Positions 1 to 5,718 of a stretch of DNA of 32,075 nucleotides are shown here, piece by piece (within the stretch, counting starts at the first letter, position 1; each line of letters begins with the position of its first letter). The DNA is from DASVWH01 sp036389715 (GTDB lineage: Bacteria; Acidobacteriota; Blastocatellia; Pyrinomonadales; Pyrinomonadaceae). The position numbers were made by a program, and so were the translations under genes. The notes below the pieces were generated by a model, which ran no database searches, had not been told where the DNA came from, and was given only the letters and a program-made list of their open reading frames with translations. The stretch spans positions 1-32,075 of the forward strand of contig DASVWH010000123.1 of assembly GCA_036389715.1 (NCBI GenBank), in the 5' to 3' direction.

Positions 1-1194
1 TCCTAACTCATACATACTCTGAATCAGACAGCAAATGTTATGACAGAGCACCTTTAACAGAGCCTCATTGATCTGCGCTCTCTTCGTCCGACTTCTCAAA
101 GCATCACCAAACTTGCTCTTTATCATGTGAAAGGTCGTTTCAACATTCGACCTCTTATGATAGTGCTGCATGAAGCGTTCTGTATTCAGCGAAAAGTAGT
201 GATACATGCTTTTCCACAGCGGCGAGTGTCGCTTGTCGTTGGCGCGGCTGTTAGCCTTGAAAGGTATGTAAGGCATCGCGTGATTTTCAATTACTGTTTG
301 CAGATTGCCGCTTGAGAGATAAGCCTTATCTGCGCTCACCTGATTCATTACAAAGTTCTGCGCCGTCGCCTCTACTAACGGTTTGAAGTAAGGACTATCG
401 CCTACATACTTGTCTGTGATTTCAACGGCAGTAACAATATTAGTCTTGACTCCGCACATCAGATGTACCTTTATCCAATCCTTCTTTTCGATTAGATGAG
501 GGTCGCTGTACTTGGCGTGCATCCACTGGACAAAGCGACTGTTAGCCAGACCTGAGCTATCTACCGCAAAGTCACGCTCGATGGCTTGCAGAGGCAAGCT
601 CGACTCTTCTATGAGCATCTGTAGATAAGGTGTCAGCATCTCCGATTCAAAGTAATTGAAGATGGAGTTATAGCAGGGAAGCTGCGAGATGTAGCCTTTG
701 CCGTGTGCGTCTCTCAAGTCAGACATAAAGCGGCGACCGCTCACGGTAGAATAGACCTTGAAAGCTGCCGCGAATACCATATCTTCTAGCGGCAATCTTC
801 TACGTCCAGCGCCGTACTGTGCGGGACTTCCGACTCCCTGGCATAGTTGATGTAGGAGATATTGAAACTGCGCCTTTTCCATCGTCTGCGCTTTGTTGTA
901 AGCGGGCCACTCTTGCCGATAAGTCTTGCGAGTGACCTTGACCGTCTCCGTAACGGTAGTCTTACCGTTTTCCGTGACGGTCGTTTTCGTCTTTTCGATG
1001 GAGTGCTCGACGGCGTAGATGTGTTTACACTTGGCGTGGCGAATTTCAAAGTCAGGGCATGAGCATGTTTGCTCATCGGCATTAACTTTGTATTTGCCAT
1101 GTCCGGCCTGTGAAGGAACTAAGTAGAGATTGCCATCTCTTTTGATGGTCGCTTTGGTCGCTATTGCGATGCCTTTTTGTTGTCTGGTGTCCAT
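1..1194 (-). CDS. SWIM zinc-finger DDE transposase, copy 1 (3' end off window)
   Basis: An open frame runs from the ATG at 1194 to the window edge without a stop (398 codons visible). It begins MDTRQQKGIAIATKATIKRD and aligns over its whole length with the complete transposase at 4491-5714; about 9 C-terminal residues plus the stop lie outside the window. An N-terminal SWIM motif (CxC-x9-CxH, in CSCPDFEIRHAKCKH) precedes a DDE catalytic domain with FAVDSSG, VSADKAY and NVETTFH blocks. In the family such enzymes cut and join DNA; the SWIM finger probably contacts DNA or protein partners (inference). Residues equivalent to 180-370 of copy 2 are identical, whereas the first 180 differ at several dozen sites. 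No terminal inverted repeat shared with copy 2 is visible upstream of the start. No frameshift is seen, so the gene looks intact. Confidence 0.85.
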   Translation of the reverse strand, partial: MDTRQQKGIAIATKATIKRDGNLYLVPSQAGHGKYKVNADEQTCSCPDFEIRHAKCKHIYAVEHSIEKTKTTVTENGKTTVTETVKVTRKTYRQEWPAYNKAQTMEKAQFQYLLHQLCQGVGSPAQYGAGRRRLPLEDMVFAAAFKVYSTVSGRRFMSDLRDAHGKGYISQLPCYNSIFNYFESEMLTPYLQMLIEESSLPLQAIERDFAVDSSGLANSRFVQWMHAKYSDPHLIEKKDWIKVHLMCGVKTNIVTAVEITDKYVGDSPYFKPLVEATAQNFVMNQVSADKAYLSSGNLQTVIENHAMPYIPFKANSRANDKRHSPLWKSMYHYFSLNTERFMQHYHKRSNVETTFHMIKSKFGDALRSRTKRAQINEALLKVLCHNICCLIQSMYELG

Positions 1195-1273
1195 TGTTTG
1201 CCTTGCCTTTCGTTGGCGATTGGTTCACAATGGGTTTGTTGGAGACTCACCGTGAGCAATCGCGGGGTTTTCA

Positions 1274-1390
1274 AAGGGCGTTGGCAATTAGCGTTGCCAG
1301 CGCCCTTAACTGTTTGATGCTATGCATCTTAATGCTTGAGCGAGTAAAAGTCAAGCGTTTTCTTCGCATAACCTTAAGCAGCTTAAGGTT
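1274..1390. repeat. Two strong palindromes upstream of transposase copy 1
   Basis: Positions 1274-1287 (AAGGGCGTTGGCAA) pair with 1294-1307 (TTGCCAGCGCCCTT), giving a 14-bp stem with one G-T pair and a 6-nt loop. Positions 1370-1379 (AACCTTAAGC) and 1381-1390 form a perfect 10-bp inverted repeat around a single base. The 11-mer ATGCTTGAGCG is repeated directly at 1332-1342 and 1394-1404. These lie between the start of the leftward transposase and the rightward small gene. They could be regulator sites, a terminator-like hairpin or an element end. Copy 2 of the transposase has no such sequence upstream. Confidence 0.6.
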
Positions 1391-1410
1391 TTGATGCTTG
1401 AGCGTTACTA

Positions 1411-1439
1411 TTGACAGAATAGACGAAAGGTGCAAGTAT
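1411..1439 (+). promoter_or_regulatory. Sigma-70-like promoter for the small gene at 1447
   Basis: TTGACA at 1411-1416 is followed after 17 nt by AAGTAT at 1434-1439. A start site about 7 nt further would fall at or next to the ATG at 1447, so the mRNA may be leaderless. No Shine-Dalgarno sequence sits at normal spacing, which agrees with that. The -35 is perfect and the -10 is weak. Confidence 0.45.
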
Positions 1440-1446
1440 CTCTGGC

Positions 1447-1611
1447 ATGAAAGCTCAACCAAAGATGTCGCCAAAGTACGCGGGCCGCTTAGGTGGTCTT
1501 AAGGGTGGTAAAGCTCGCGCGGTTAGTTTATCGCCAGAGCGGAGATCGGAGATTGCCCGCAAAGCTGCAAAAAAGAGATGGTTAAAGAATTTGAGTAAAA
1601 AGGCTGAGTGA
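1447..1611 (+). CDS. Small basic KGG/AARKAAKKRW-type protein (54 aa)
   Basis: The ATG at 1447 opens a 54-codon frame ending at TGA 1609-1611. The product is strongly basic. It carries a glycine/lysine stretch (GRLGGLKGGKARA, residues 13-25), then SLSPERRSEIARKAAKKRW (27-45) and a basic tail. This two-part pattern recurs in many very small bacterial hypothetical proteins. Their role is unknown to me; nucleic-acid binding is plausible from the charge and the Ala/Lys helix. A near-consensus promoter lies directly upstream and a candidate ncRNA directly downstream on the same strand. The shortness leaves some doubt, but the motif match is not what a random frame gives. Confidence 0.65.
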   Translation: MKAQPKMSPKYAGRLGGLKGGKARAVSLSPERRSEIARKAAKKRWLKNLSKKAE

Positions 1612-1615
1612 ATCA

Positions 1616-1644
1616 TTGTCGCGCTGGCTGGCCTGTAGTATAGT
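1616..1644 (+). promoter_or_regulatory. Promoter candidate for the structured ncRNA
   Basis: TTGTCG (1616-1621) and TATAGT (1639-1644) are separated by 17 nt, predicting transcription from about 1651. This is immediately before the run of hairpins ending in the terminator at 1880-1917, and just after the stop of the small gene at 1611. The boxes are imperfect. Confidence 0.4.
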
Positions 1645-1650
1645 GCGAGC

Positions 1651-1917
1651 CATTGACACCAGGCCGTACCTTTCCGGCCTAACGGGTATGCCGTAAACGG
1701 CAGAAGGCCCGACACTGAACAGAGTGTCGGGCCTACCCCAGTGAGCCGCTAGAGGCTCAGAAAGGCGGTAATCATGTTAATGATTTACCGTGTGTTTTTG
1801 TCAACGTGTACCTTAACTGTCCTCGTATCTTCCGATACGTTGATTATTAAGGTTGAACCGCCATAAGCGGCTTAACAGGGGCGGGAGTAGTTAGCAGCTA
1901 CTCTCGCCTCTTTTTTT
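1651..1917 (+). ncRNA. Candidate structured noncoding RNA (about 267 nt)
   Basis: No good frame spans this stretch, but it is a chain of hairpins. A 12-bp perfect stem, 1705-1716 with 1723-1734 (AGGCCCGACACT arm), has a 6-nt loop. Others are GCCGT/ACGGC at 1690-1701; TGAGCC/GGCTCA at 1742-1759; CGGTAATCAT with ATGATTTACCG at 1766-1790 (one bulge); an outer stem 1810-1816/1847-1853 enclosing CGTATC/GATACG with a TTCC loop at 1824-1839; and CCGC/GCGG near 1858-1870. The last hairpin is a clear terminator. An alternative 7-bp pairing, 1801-1807 with 1837-1843, competes with the inner stem and hints at a switch. I recognise no known RNA family (not tmRNA, SRP RNA, RNase P or 6S). It could be a regulatory or guide-like RNA of the neighbouring element, or an untranslated leader. 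Confidence 0.5.
1880..1917 (+). terminator. Rho-independent terminator
   Basis: GGCGGGAGTAG (1880-1890) pairs with CTACTCTCGCC (1898-1908) through an 11-bp stem with one G-T pair and a 7-nt loop. It is followed by TC and seven T (1911-1917). Textbook intrinsic terminator reading rightwards; it ends the candidate ncRNA. Confidence 0.8.
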
Positions 1918-1922
1918 GCCCT

Positions 1923-2015
1923 AACCTCGCTCTACGAAGAGAGAGGTTGAAAAGCAAAAATTTTTTACTCACTCAACATTGAGTGAGTCTATGTCACGCA
2001 CGTGCGTGACATAGA
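1923..2015. repeat. Cluster of three adjacent palindromes
   Basis: Three palindromes follow one another. 1923-1933/1938-1948 is an 11-bp stem with one mismatch and loop ACGA. 1967-1976/1979-1988 (ACTCACTCAA arm) is a perfect 10-bp inverted repeat with a 2-nt centre. 1988-2015 is a perfect 28-bp palindrome (left half TCTATGTCACGCAC). An A5T6 tract precedes the second. Such spacing is typical of operator arrays, recombination or replication sites; I cannot decide which. No coding frame. Confidence 0.7.
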
Positions 2016-2091
2016 TGAGTCGGCAGTAAGGCCAAACCTTGCTCCCGAATCTTCAAAGAACCTATATAATTCCCTAGACTCTACAATCCGT

Positions 2092-2150
2092 TGTGCATGG
2101 TGTACATTGTGCACAATGTACGCTGTAGTCGTACTTGTATACAATGTACG
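2092..2150. repeat. Iteron-like TTGTRYACAATGTACG repeats
   Basis: TTGTGCACAATGTACG (2107-2122) and TTGTATACAATGTACG (2135-2150) are repeated 28 bp apart, each with a palindromic decamer core. The first is part of a perfect 20-bp palindrome (2102-2121). A degenerate third copy (TTGTGCATGGTGTAC) lies at 2092-2106, and a further TGTATAC occurs near 2171. Short, regularly repeated palindromes like these are usually protein-binding sites. Confidence 0.6.
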
Positions 2151-2239
2151 TACAGTTGTCAACCGTAATCTGTATACGGTATGCCGCTAAACCCGTTGAA
2201 TCTAAGCGACTTACAGCCCCGCAGTACCATTAAGTACTT

Positions 2240-2324
2240 GTAATGCAATGCATTACGTCTAGACATTATCTAGATATTTCTAGAATTTCCCGTCTAGATA
2301 TTTCTAGGATTTCCTGGCAGGAAA
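2240..2324. repeat. Palindromes and a 24-bp tandem repeat rich in TCTAGA
   Basis: GTAATGCA/TGCATTAC (2240-2256) is a perfect inverted repeat with a 1-nt centre. It is followed by TCTAGA at 2258, then two 22-nt units at 2269-2290 and 2293-2314. These differ at one base and each begins TCTAGATATTTCTAG. TTTCCTG/CAGGAAA (2310-2324) is another inverted repeat. No gene is present. Together with the upstream clusters this makes about 400 bp of nearly continuous palindromic DNA. Confidence 0.6.
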
Positions 2325-2424
2325 CTCTTGCTGGCGGCTCTCACTCAAAGGTGGCGCAACGCTGGTAAGAGACGCCTAAACTGGTCGAGTTTTTCCTGAC
2401 GGTTTGCGGAGACTCAAAGAGCTA

Positions 2425-2492
2425 GAGCGGCATTCTCACGGCTAGAAAGTGAAAAGGGGTTGACGCATTCCGGGCCGGATAGAATGCCGCTC
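2425..2492. repeat. 12-bp perfect inverted repeat with 44-nt spacer
   Basis: GAGCGGCATTCT (2425-2436) is repeated in reverse complement at 2481-2492. The intervening 44 nt is non-coding. Just downstream, two similar 14-15-mers (TTGCCCAATAATTC and CTGCCCAACAATTC, about 2511-2542) are repeated directly. The rest of 2325-2565 shows no gene. Confidence 0.55.
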
Positions 2493-2565
2493 AAAGAACC
2501 GAGCAGGAATCTTGCCCAATAATTCCTAATCCTGCCCAACAATTCGACTCTAGCACAGAATTATT

Positions 2566-2594
2566 AGGCAAAGCCCCACGCGTGGGCTTTGCCT
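2566..2594. repeat. Left boundary repeat (19-bp direct repeat inside a 29-nt palindrome)
   Basis: AGGCAAAGCCCCACGCGTG (2566-2584) is identical to 6505-6523. At this end it is the left part of a near-perfect palindrome, 2566-2594, with arms AGGCAAAGCCC/GGGCTTTGCCT and one extra C near the centre. The right copy keeps only this half. The pattern resembles an attachment or resolution site. Confidence 0.65.
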
Positions 2595-2616
2595 CAATAG
2601 CCCCTAAGAGAGTTGA

Positions 2617-2647
2617 TTTTTGAGGCAGACGGAATGTTTTTGAGGCA
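2617..2647. repeat. Left pair of TTTTTGAGGCA repeats
   Basis: TTTTTGAGGCA occurs at 2617-2627 and 2637-2647, exactly 20 bp apart. It ends 9 bp before the stop codon side of the leftward dual-OB gene. The same word, same orientation and same 20-bp period recur at the opposite end of the module (6451, 6471). Confidence 0.7.
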
Positions 2648-2656
2648 ATCTGAAAA

Positions 2657-3466
2657 TCAGTCGAATAGTGAAGGGGCTTTAGCTGTAGCGACCGCTTTAG
2701 GTTTTGGCGGGTAGAACAATCCGATGATTATCCAGACGTGCGGGCGCTCTTGAGTAGTCCCAACGAAAAAGTGCAAGTCCTTTTGACCAATCATCTCTGT
2801 CTCGTATTTCTGGCGAAACTTAGCTTCCCAATTCTCGCCATATTCCTTCGTCCAGCTTCGCCATGATTGCCCCATCTCCCAATCAGTACAATGCAGTGAG
2901 TGACCTTTACAGGCATCATCATCGCAGTGAAAGAAGTAAGTAAAATAGTGTGGGATTTTCTCCAACTCGGTCAAAGGGCCGCTCTCAAACAATTTGCCAT
3001 GACGAAGCATGTCAAGCTGCCCCTGCGTCCATGTGGGCGTTGCAGGTGTGATGCGTAGCCGTTTAATGATCTTCGGACGAAAGAACCCTAGCGTCGGATG
3101 CTTATTGGTGTCTCGTTCCCTTTGCAGGTAACACAGACTTTGCGCTCTAAGAGGGAAAATAAATTGCTTTCTAGCATCCCATTCATTTTTAGTAGATAGC
3201 GGCTCTGTGAGTATTTTGATTGAATGAATATTTGGCTTGTAGCTTTCCAACCGGAAGTCCGATGCCTTAGTAATCTCAACTTCAATCCATTGATACTTTG
3301 CGAAACGCTTGTCGTTGTCCAGAAACCGATAAGGGACAGGATGGAGGCGCAGCCAATTACCATCATCCGTAATCGCGGCAGTACAGGAAATCTCCACACC
3401 TGACTTAGCGGGTATGGGATAGGTGCGAGCAACGATTAGCGCCTTCTTAGTCTCGCGTGAGGGCAT
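2657..3466 (-). CDS. Dual-OB-domain-like protein (269 aa)
   Basis: The start ATG at 3466 lies 6 nt after the stop of the DUF488 gene, so the two are surely co-transcribed. The N-terminal part (about 8-80: KALIVARTYPIPAKSGVEIS, then GNWLRLHPVPYR and YQWIEVEI) and the C-terminal block LHFFVGTTQERPHVWIIIGL (about 233-252) match what I recall of proteins annotated as dual OB domain-containing, often found beside DUF488 genes. OB folds bind nucleic acids or small ligands; no catalytic motif is evident. No signal peptide or membrane segment, so cytoplasmic. The last residues end just inside the TTTTTGAGGCA repeats. Fold assignment is by memory of conserved blocks and needs an HMM search; a nucleic-acid-binding role in a defence or repair setting is inference. 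Confidence 0.65.
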   Translation of the reverse strand: MPSRETKKALIVARTYPIPAKSGVEISCTAAITDDGNWLRLHPVPYRFLDNDKRFAKYQWIEVEITKASDFRLESYKPNIHSIKILTEPLSTKNEWDARKQFIFPLRAQSLCYLQRERDTNKHPTLGFFRPKIIKRLRITPATPTWTQGQLDMLRHGKLFESGPLTELEKIPHYFTYFFHCDDDACKGHSLHCTDWEMGQSWRSWTKEYGENWEAKFRQKYETEMIGQKDLHFFVGTTQERPHVWIIIGLFYPPKPKAVATAKAPSLFD

Positions 3467-3472
3467 AGCACG

Positions 3473-4000
3473 TCAAAGGTCGAAACTGGTTACTCCCATT
3501 GCTTCAAAGGCTAGCGAGAGTCTATGTCTATGGCACTCTTGAGGGTCTGTCTCTACACACATGAGGGCTATAGGATGCTCAAGAGCGTTAAAGAAACGGT
3601 GGAGATTCTTTTTAATATAATGAGCAACGACGTATTGATCGTACCATTGCCAGATAATATCCCGCGTTCCGGTTTCTATGGCTTTGGCGCGAATATCTCT
3701 TGGCACTCCAAGCTGTGGGACGTGAATATAAACCATGTCGCGCTCTTCGATAGCCTGCTTTAGATTATTCTTGCTCATCTCTGGACGATACATGCTGACA
3801 GGGTACTGGCGAATATCAATGAGCGTCCGTATATCTTTCGATTCAAGCAGGTCTAAAATCTCGTTCAGCGGTCGCCCTGTATATCCAATCGTAAAGAAAA
3901 GCGCGGTGTGGGGACACCGCGCCTCATTCCAGACGATTTTGTTTTCGGCTTGCTGTCTAGCCGATGAACTTGGAAGTTTCAGCCGATTCGCTTGCGTCAT
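3473..4000 (-). CDS. DUF488 family protein
   Basis: The 175-residue product has the family's hallmarks. FFTIGYTGRPLNEILDLL (residues 36-53) and LIDIRQYPVSMYRPEMSK lie in the N-terminal half. The C-terminal signature is LMCVETDPQECHRHRLSLAF (about 147-166), with the conserved Cys, the Glu-x-Asp and the CHRH cluster. This chemistry-like constellation suggests an enzyme, but the reaction is unknown. It is the middle gene of a tight leftward operon: the stop of the zinc-ribbon gene is 9 nt upstream and the dual-OB gene begins 6 nt after its stop. No clear Shine-Dalgarno precedes ATG 4000, which suggests translational coupling. DUF488 genes are often found in accessory and stress or defence contexts; function here is not established. 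Confidence 0.85.
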   Translation of the reverse strand: MTQANRLKLPSSSARQQAENKIVWNEARCPHTALFFTIGYTGRPLNEILDLLESKDIRTLIDIRQYPVSMYRPEMSKNNLKQAIEERDMVYIHVPQLGVPRDIRAKAIETGTRDIIWQWYDQYVVAHYIKKNLHRFFNALEHPIALMCVETDPQECHRHRLSLAFEAMGVTSFDL

Positions 4001-4009
4001 ATCGGTAGT

Positions 4010-4357
4010 TTAACTCAACTGCCAGTGGATTACACCATGATTATCCTTTTCCCGTTTGAGGCCAATGTCTGTCTCCATCCGGCGAACCCATTGATTGTTT
4101 GGAAGTGCTTGTGGTAGTCCTGCGGTTGTTCTAACCTCAGTCCATGTTAATGGCCGCTTTGCCTTCTTCAACGTCTGCTTAATCGTATCTCGAAACTCTT
4201 CATAGCTCATCATTGACGTGGCCTTTCTCGGACGATTCCAATAGGGGCTTTTACACTTCGGGCATATACGCGGCTCGTTGTCAGTATCACGCGGTATCCA
4301 TTCGTGGCTGCACCTCTCGCAGCGAAAGCCCATAACGGTGATTGGTACTTTTGCCAT
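4010..4357 (-). CDS. Zinc-ribbon plus winged-helix-like protein (115 aa)
   Basis: The N-terminal part is a four-cysteine zinc ribbon (C13, C16, C32, C35 in FRCERCSHEW and ICPKCKSPYW). The remainder (about 50-115) looks like a small winged helix: a helix SYEEFRDTIKQTLKKAK, then PLTWTEVRTTAGLPQALPN, a recognition-helix-like NNQWVRRMETDIGLKREKDN and a closing strand HGVIHWQLS. It is first in a three-gene operon with DUF488 and the dual-OB protein. Its ATG (4357) lies only 8 nt beyond the predicted -10, so the message is probably leaderless. As the only obvious DNA-binding protein of the leftward operon it may regulate the palindromic divergent promoter; alternatively it targets the complex to nucleic acid. 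Both are inference. Confidence 0.75.
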   Translation of the reverse strand: MAKVPITVMGFRCERCSHEWIPRDTDNEPRICPKCKSPYWNRPRKATSMMSYEEFRDTIKQTLKKAKRPLTWTEVRTTAGLPQALPNNQWVRRMETDIGLKREKDNHGVIHWQLS

Positions 4358-4365
4358 AGCTCAAG

Positions 4366-4394
4366 TATATACCCTACAAGGTGCAACCTGTCAA
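4366..4394 (-). promoter_or_regulatory. Leftward promoter of the zinc-ribbon/DUF488/dual-OB operon
   Basis: On the minus strand TTGACA (4394-4389) and TATATA (4371-4366) are separated by exactly 17 nt, a near-perfect sigma-70 promoter. The -10 ends 8 nt before the ATG at 4357, so the transcript should start at or beside the start codon. The -10 region shares the GTATATAC word with the opposite promoter (4365-4372 and 4441-4448). Confidence 0.65.
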
Positions 4395-4420
4395 GGTTAT
4401 ACTTTCACAAGATATACCTA

Positions 4421-4449
4421 TTGACTATATACCTCTATAGGTATATACT
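4421..4449 (+). promoter_or_regulatory. Rightward promoter with internal palindromic operator
   Basis: TTGACT (4421-4426) and TATACT (4444-4449) have 17-nt spacing. Between and overlapping them is a perfect inverted repeat, TATATACCT (4426-4434) and AGGTATATA (4439-4447), around CTAT. Related ATATACC half-sites lie at 4366-4373 and 4412-4419. A repressor bound here would block RNA polymerase for the transposase and protease genes and could also affect the divergent operon. Confidence 0.65.
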
Positions 4450-4490
4450 AGCTAAGTAAGAAAGGGCGGTTAATAAACATGGAGGCTACG

Positions 4491-5714
4491 ATGGATATAC
4501 GGCAGCAAAAGGGAATCGCAATAGCGACCAAAGCGAATATCAAACGAGACGGCCACTTGTGGCTCGTTCCTTCTCAGGCGGGGCATGGCAAATATAGAGT
4601 TGACGCTAACGCGCAACGTTGCAACTGTCCCGACTTTGAGATTCGTCAAGCCAAGTGCAAACATATCTACGCTGTCGAACATACCATCGAGCGCACTAAG
4701 ACCACAGTTATCAAAGGCGGTAAGACTACAGTTACCGAGACTGTGAAGATCACGCGCAAGACTTACAAGCAGGAATGGCCTGCGTACAACAAAGCGCAGA
4801 CTCAAGAGAAGGCGCAGTTTCAATATCTCCTACATCAACTATGCCAGGGAGTGGGCGAACCCGCGCAACATAGAGGCCGCCCGCGCCTGCCTCTTGAGGA
4901 TATGATATTTGCGATGGCCTTCAAGGTCTATTCTACTTTCTCAGGCCGTCGCTTTATGTCAGATATGCGCATGGCGCATAGTAGGGGCTACGTCTCAAAG
5001 CCTCCCTCTTATAACTCTATCTTTCGCTACTTTGAATCGGAGATGCTGACACCTTATCTACAGATGCTCATAGAAGAGTCCAGTTTGCCCTTACAGGCCA
5101 TCGAACGTGACTTTGCAGTAGATAGCTCAGGTCTGGCTAACTCTCGCTTTGTCCAGTGGATGCACGCCAAGTATAGCGACCCTCATCTAATCGAAAAGAA
5201 GGATTGGATAAAGGTACATCTGATGTGCGGAGTCAAGACTAACATCGTGACCGCAGTTGAAATCACAGATAAGTATGTAGGCGATAGCCCTTACTTCAAA
5301 CCGTTAGTTGAGGCGACGGCGCAGAACTTTGTAATGAATCAGGTGAGCGCGGATAAGGCTTATCTCTCAAGCGGCAATCTGCAAACAGTAATTGAAAATC
5401 ATGCGATGCCTTACATCCCTTTCAAGGCTAACAGCCGCGCCAATGACAAGCGACATTCGCCGCTGTGGAAAAGCATGTATCACTACTTTTCGCTGAATAC
5501 GGAACGCTTTATGCAGCACTATCACAAGCGGTCGAATGTTGAAACGACCTTTCACATGATAAAGAGCAAGTTTGGCGATGCGCTCCGAAGTAGAACTAAG
5601 ATCGCGCAGGTAAACGAAGCATTATGTAAGGTGCTCTGTCATAATATATGTTGTCTTATTCAGAGCATGTATGAGTTGAATCTGAAACCGAAGTTCTGGG
5701 CAGAGGTTGCTTAA
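4491..5714 (+). CDS. SWIM zinc-finger DDE transposase, copy 2 (complete, 407 aa)
   Basis: I chose the ATG at 4491: GGAGG (4481-4485) lies 5 nt upstream and copy 1 starts at the same residue (MDIRQQ/MDTRQQ). An in-frame ATG at 4479 is less likely. A SWIM zinc finger (C44, C46, C56, H58) is followed by a basic linker and an IS4/IS5-like RNase H-fold domain with acidic residues D211 (FAVDSSG), D288 (SADKAY) and E351 (NVETTFH). It should catalyse strand transfer. The fusion of a SWIM finger to a transposase is unusual but is shared by copy 1. Residues 180-370 are identical in both copies although about three dozen bases differ. The protease gene starts 4 nt after the stop. It reads right from a palindrome-controlled promoter. 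Confidence 0.85.
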   Translation: MDIRQQKGIAIATKANIKRDGHLWLVPSQAGHGKYRVDANAQRCNCPDFEIRQAKCKHIYAVEHTIERTKTTVIKGGKTTVTETVKITRKTYKQEWPAYNKAQTQEKAQFQYLLHQLCQGVGEPAQHRGRPRLPLEDMIFAMAFKVYSTFSGRRFMSDMRMAHSRGYVSKPPSYNSIFRYFESEMLTPYLQMLIEESSLPLQAIERDFAVDSSGLANSRFVQWMHAKYSDPHLIEKKDWIKVHLMCGVKTNIVTAVEITDKYVGDSPYFKPLVEATAQNFVMNQVSADKAYLSSGNLQTVIENHAMPYIPFKANSRANDKRHSPLWKSMYHYFSLNTERFMQHYHKRSNVETTFHMIKSKFGDALRSRTKIAQVNEALCKVLCHNICCLIQSMYELNLKPKFWAEVA

Positions 5715-5718
5715 CGTT

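Noticed and set aside
786..1100. Minus-strand 104-codon frame overlapping transposase copy 1
   Set aside because: It is in a different frame from the SWIM transposase, which aligns residue for residue with copy 2.
1651..2324. Retron msr-msd or group II intron RNA
   Set aside because: No reverse transcriptase gene is present in the region and no domain V-like or msr-type motif was recognised.
2460..2485. TTGACG/TAGAAT promoter inside the 12-bp inverted repeat
   Set aside because: The spacer is only 14 nt, too short for a sigma-70 promoter, and no gene follows.
1..5714. Composite transposon with both SWIM transposases as terminal IS copies
   Set aside because: No shared terminal inverted repeats or shared sequence outside the coding regions is visible at the inner ends, and copy 2 lies inside its own repeat-bounded module. 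The outer end of copy 1 is off the window, so this stays undecided but unsupported.
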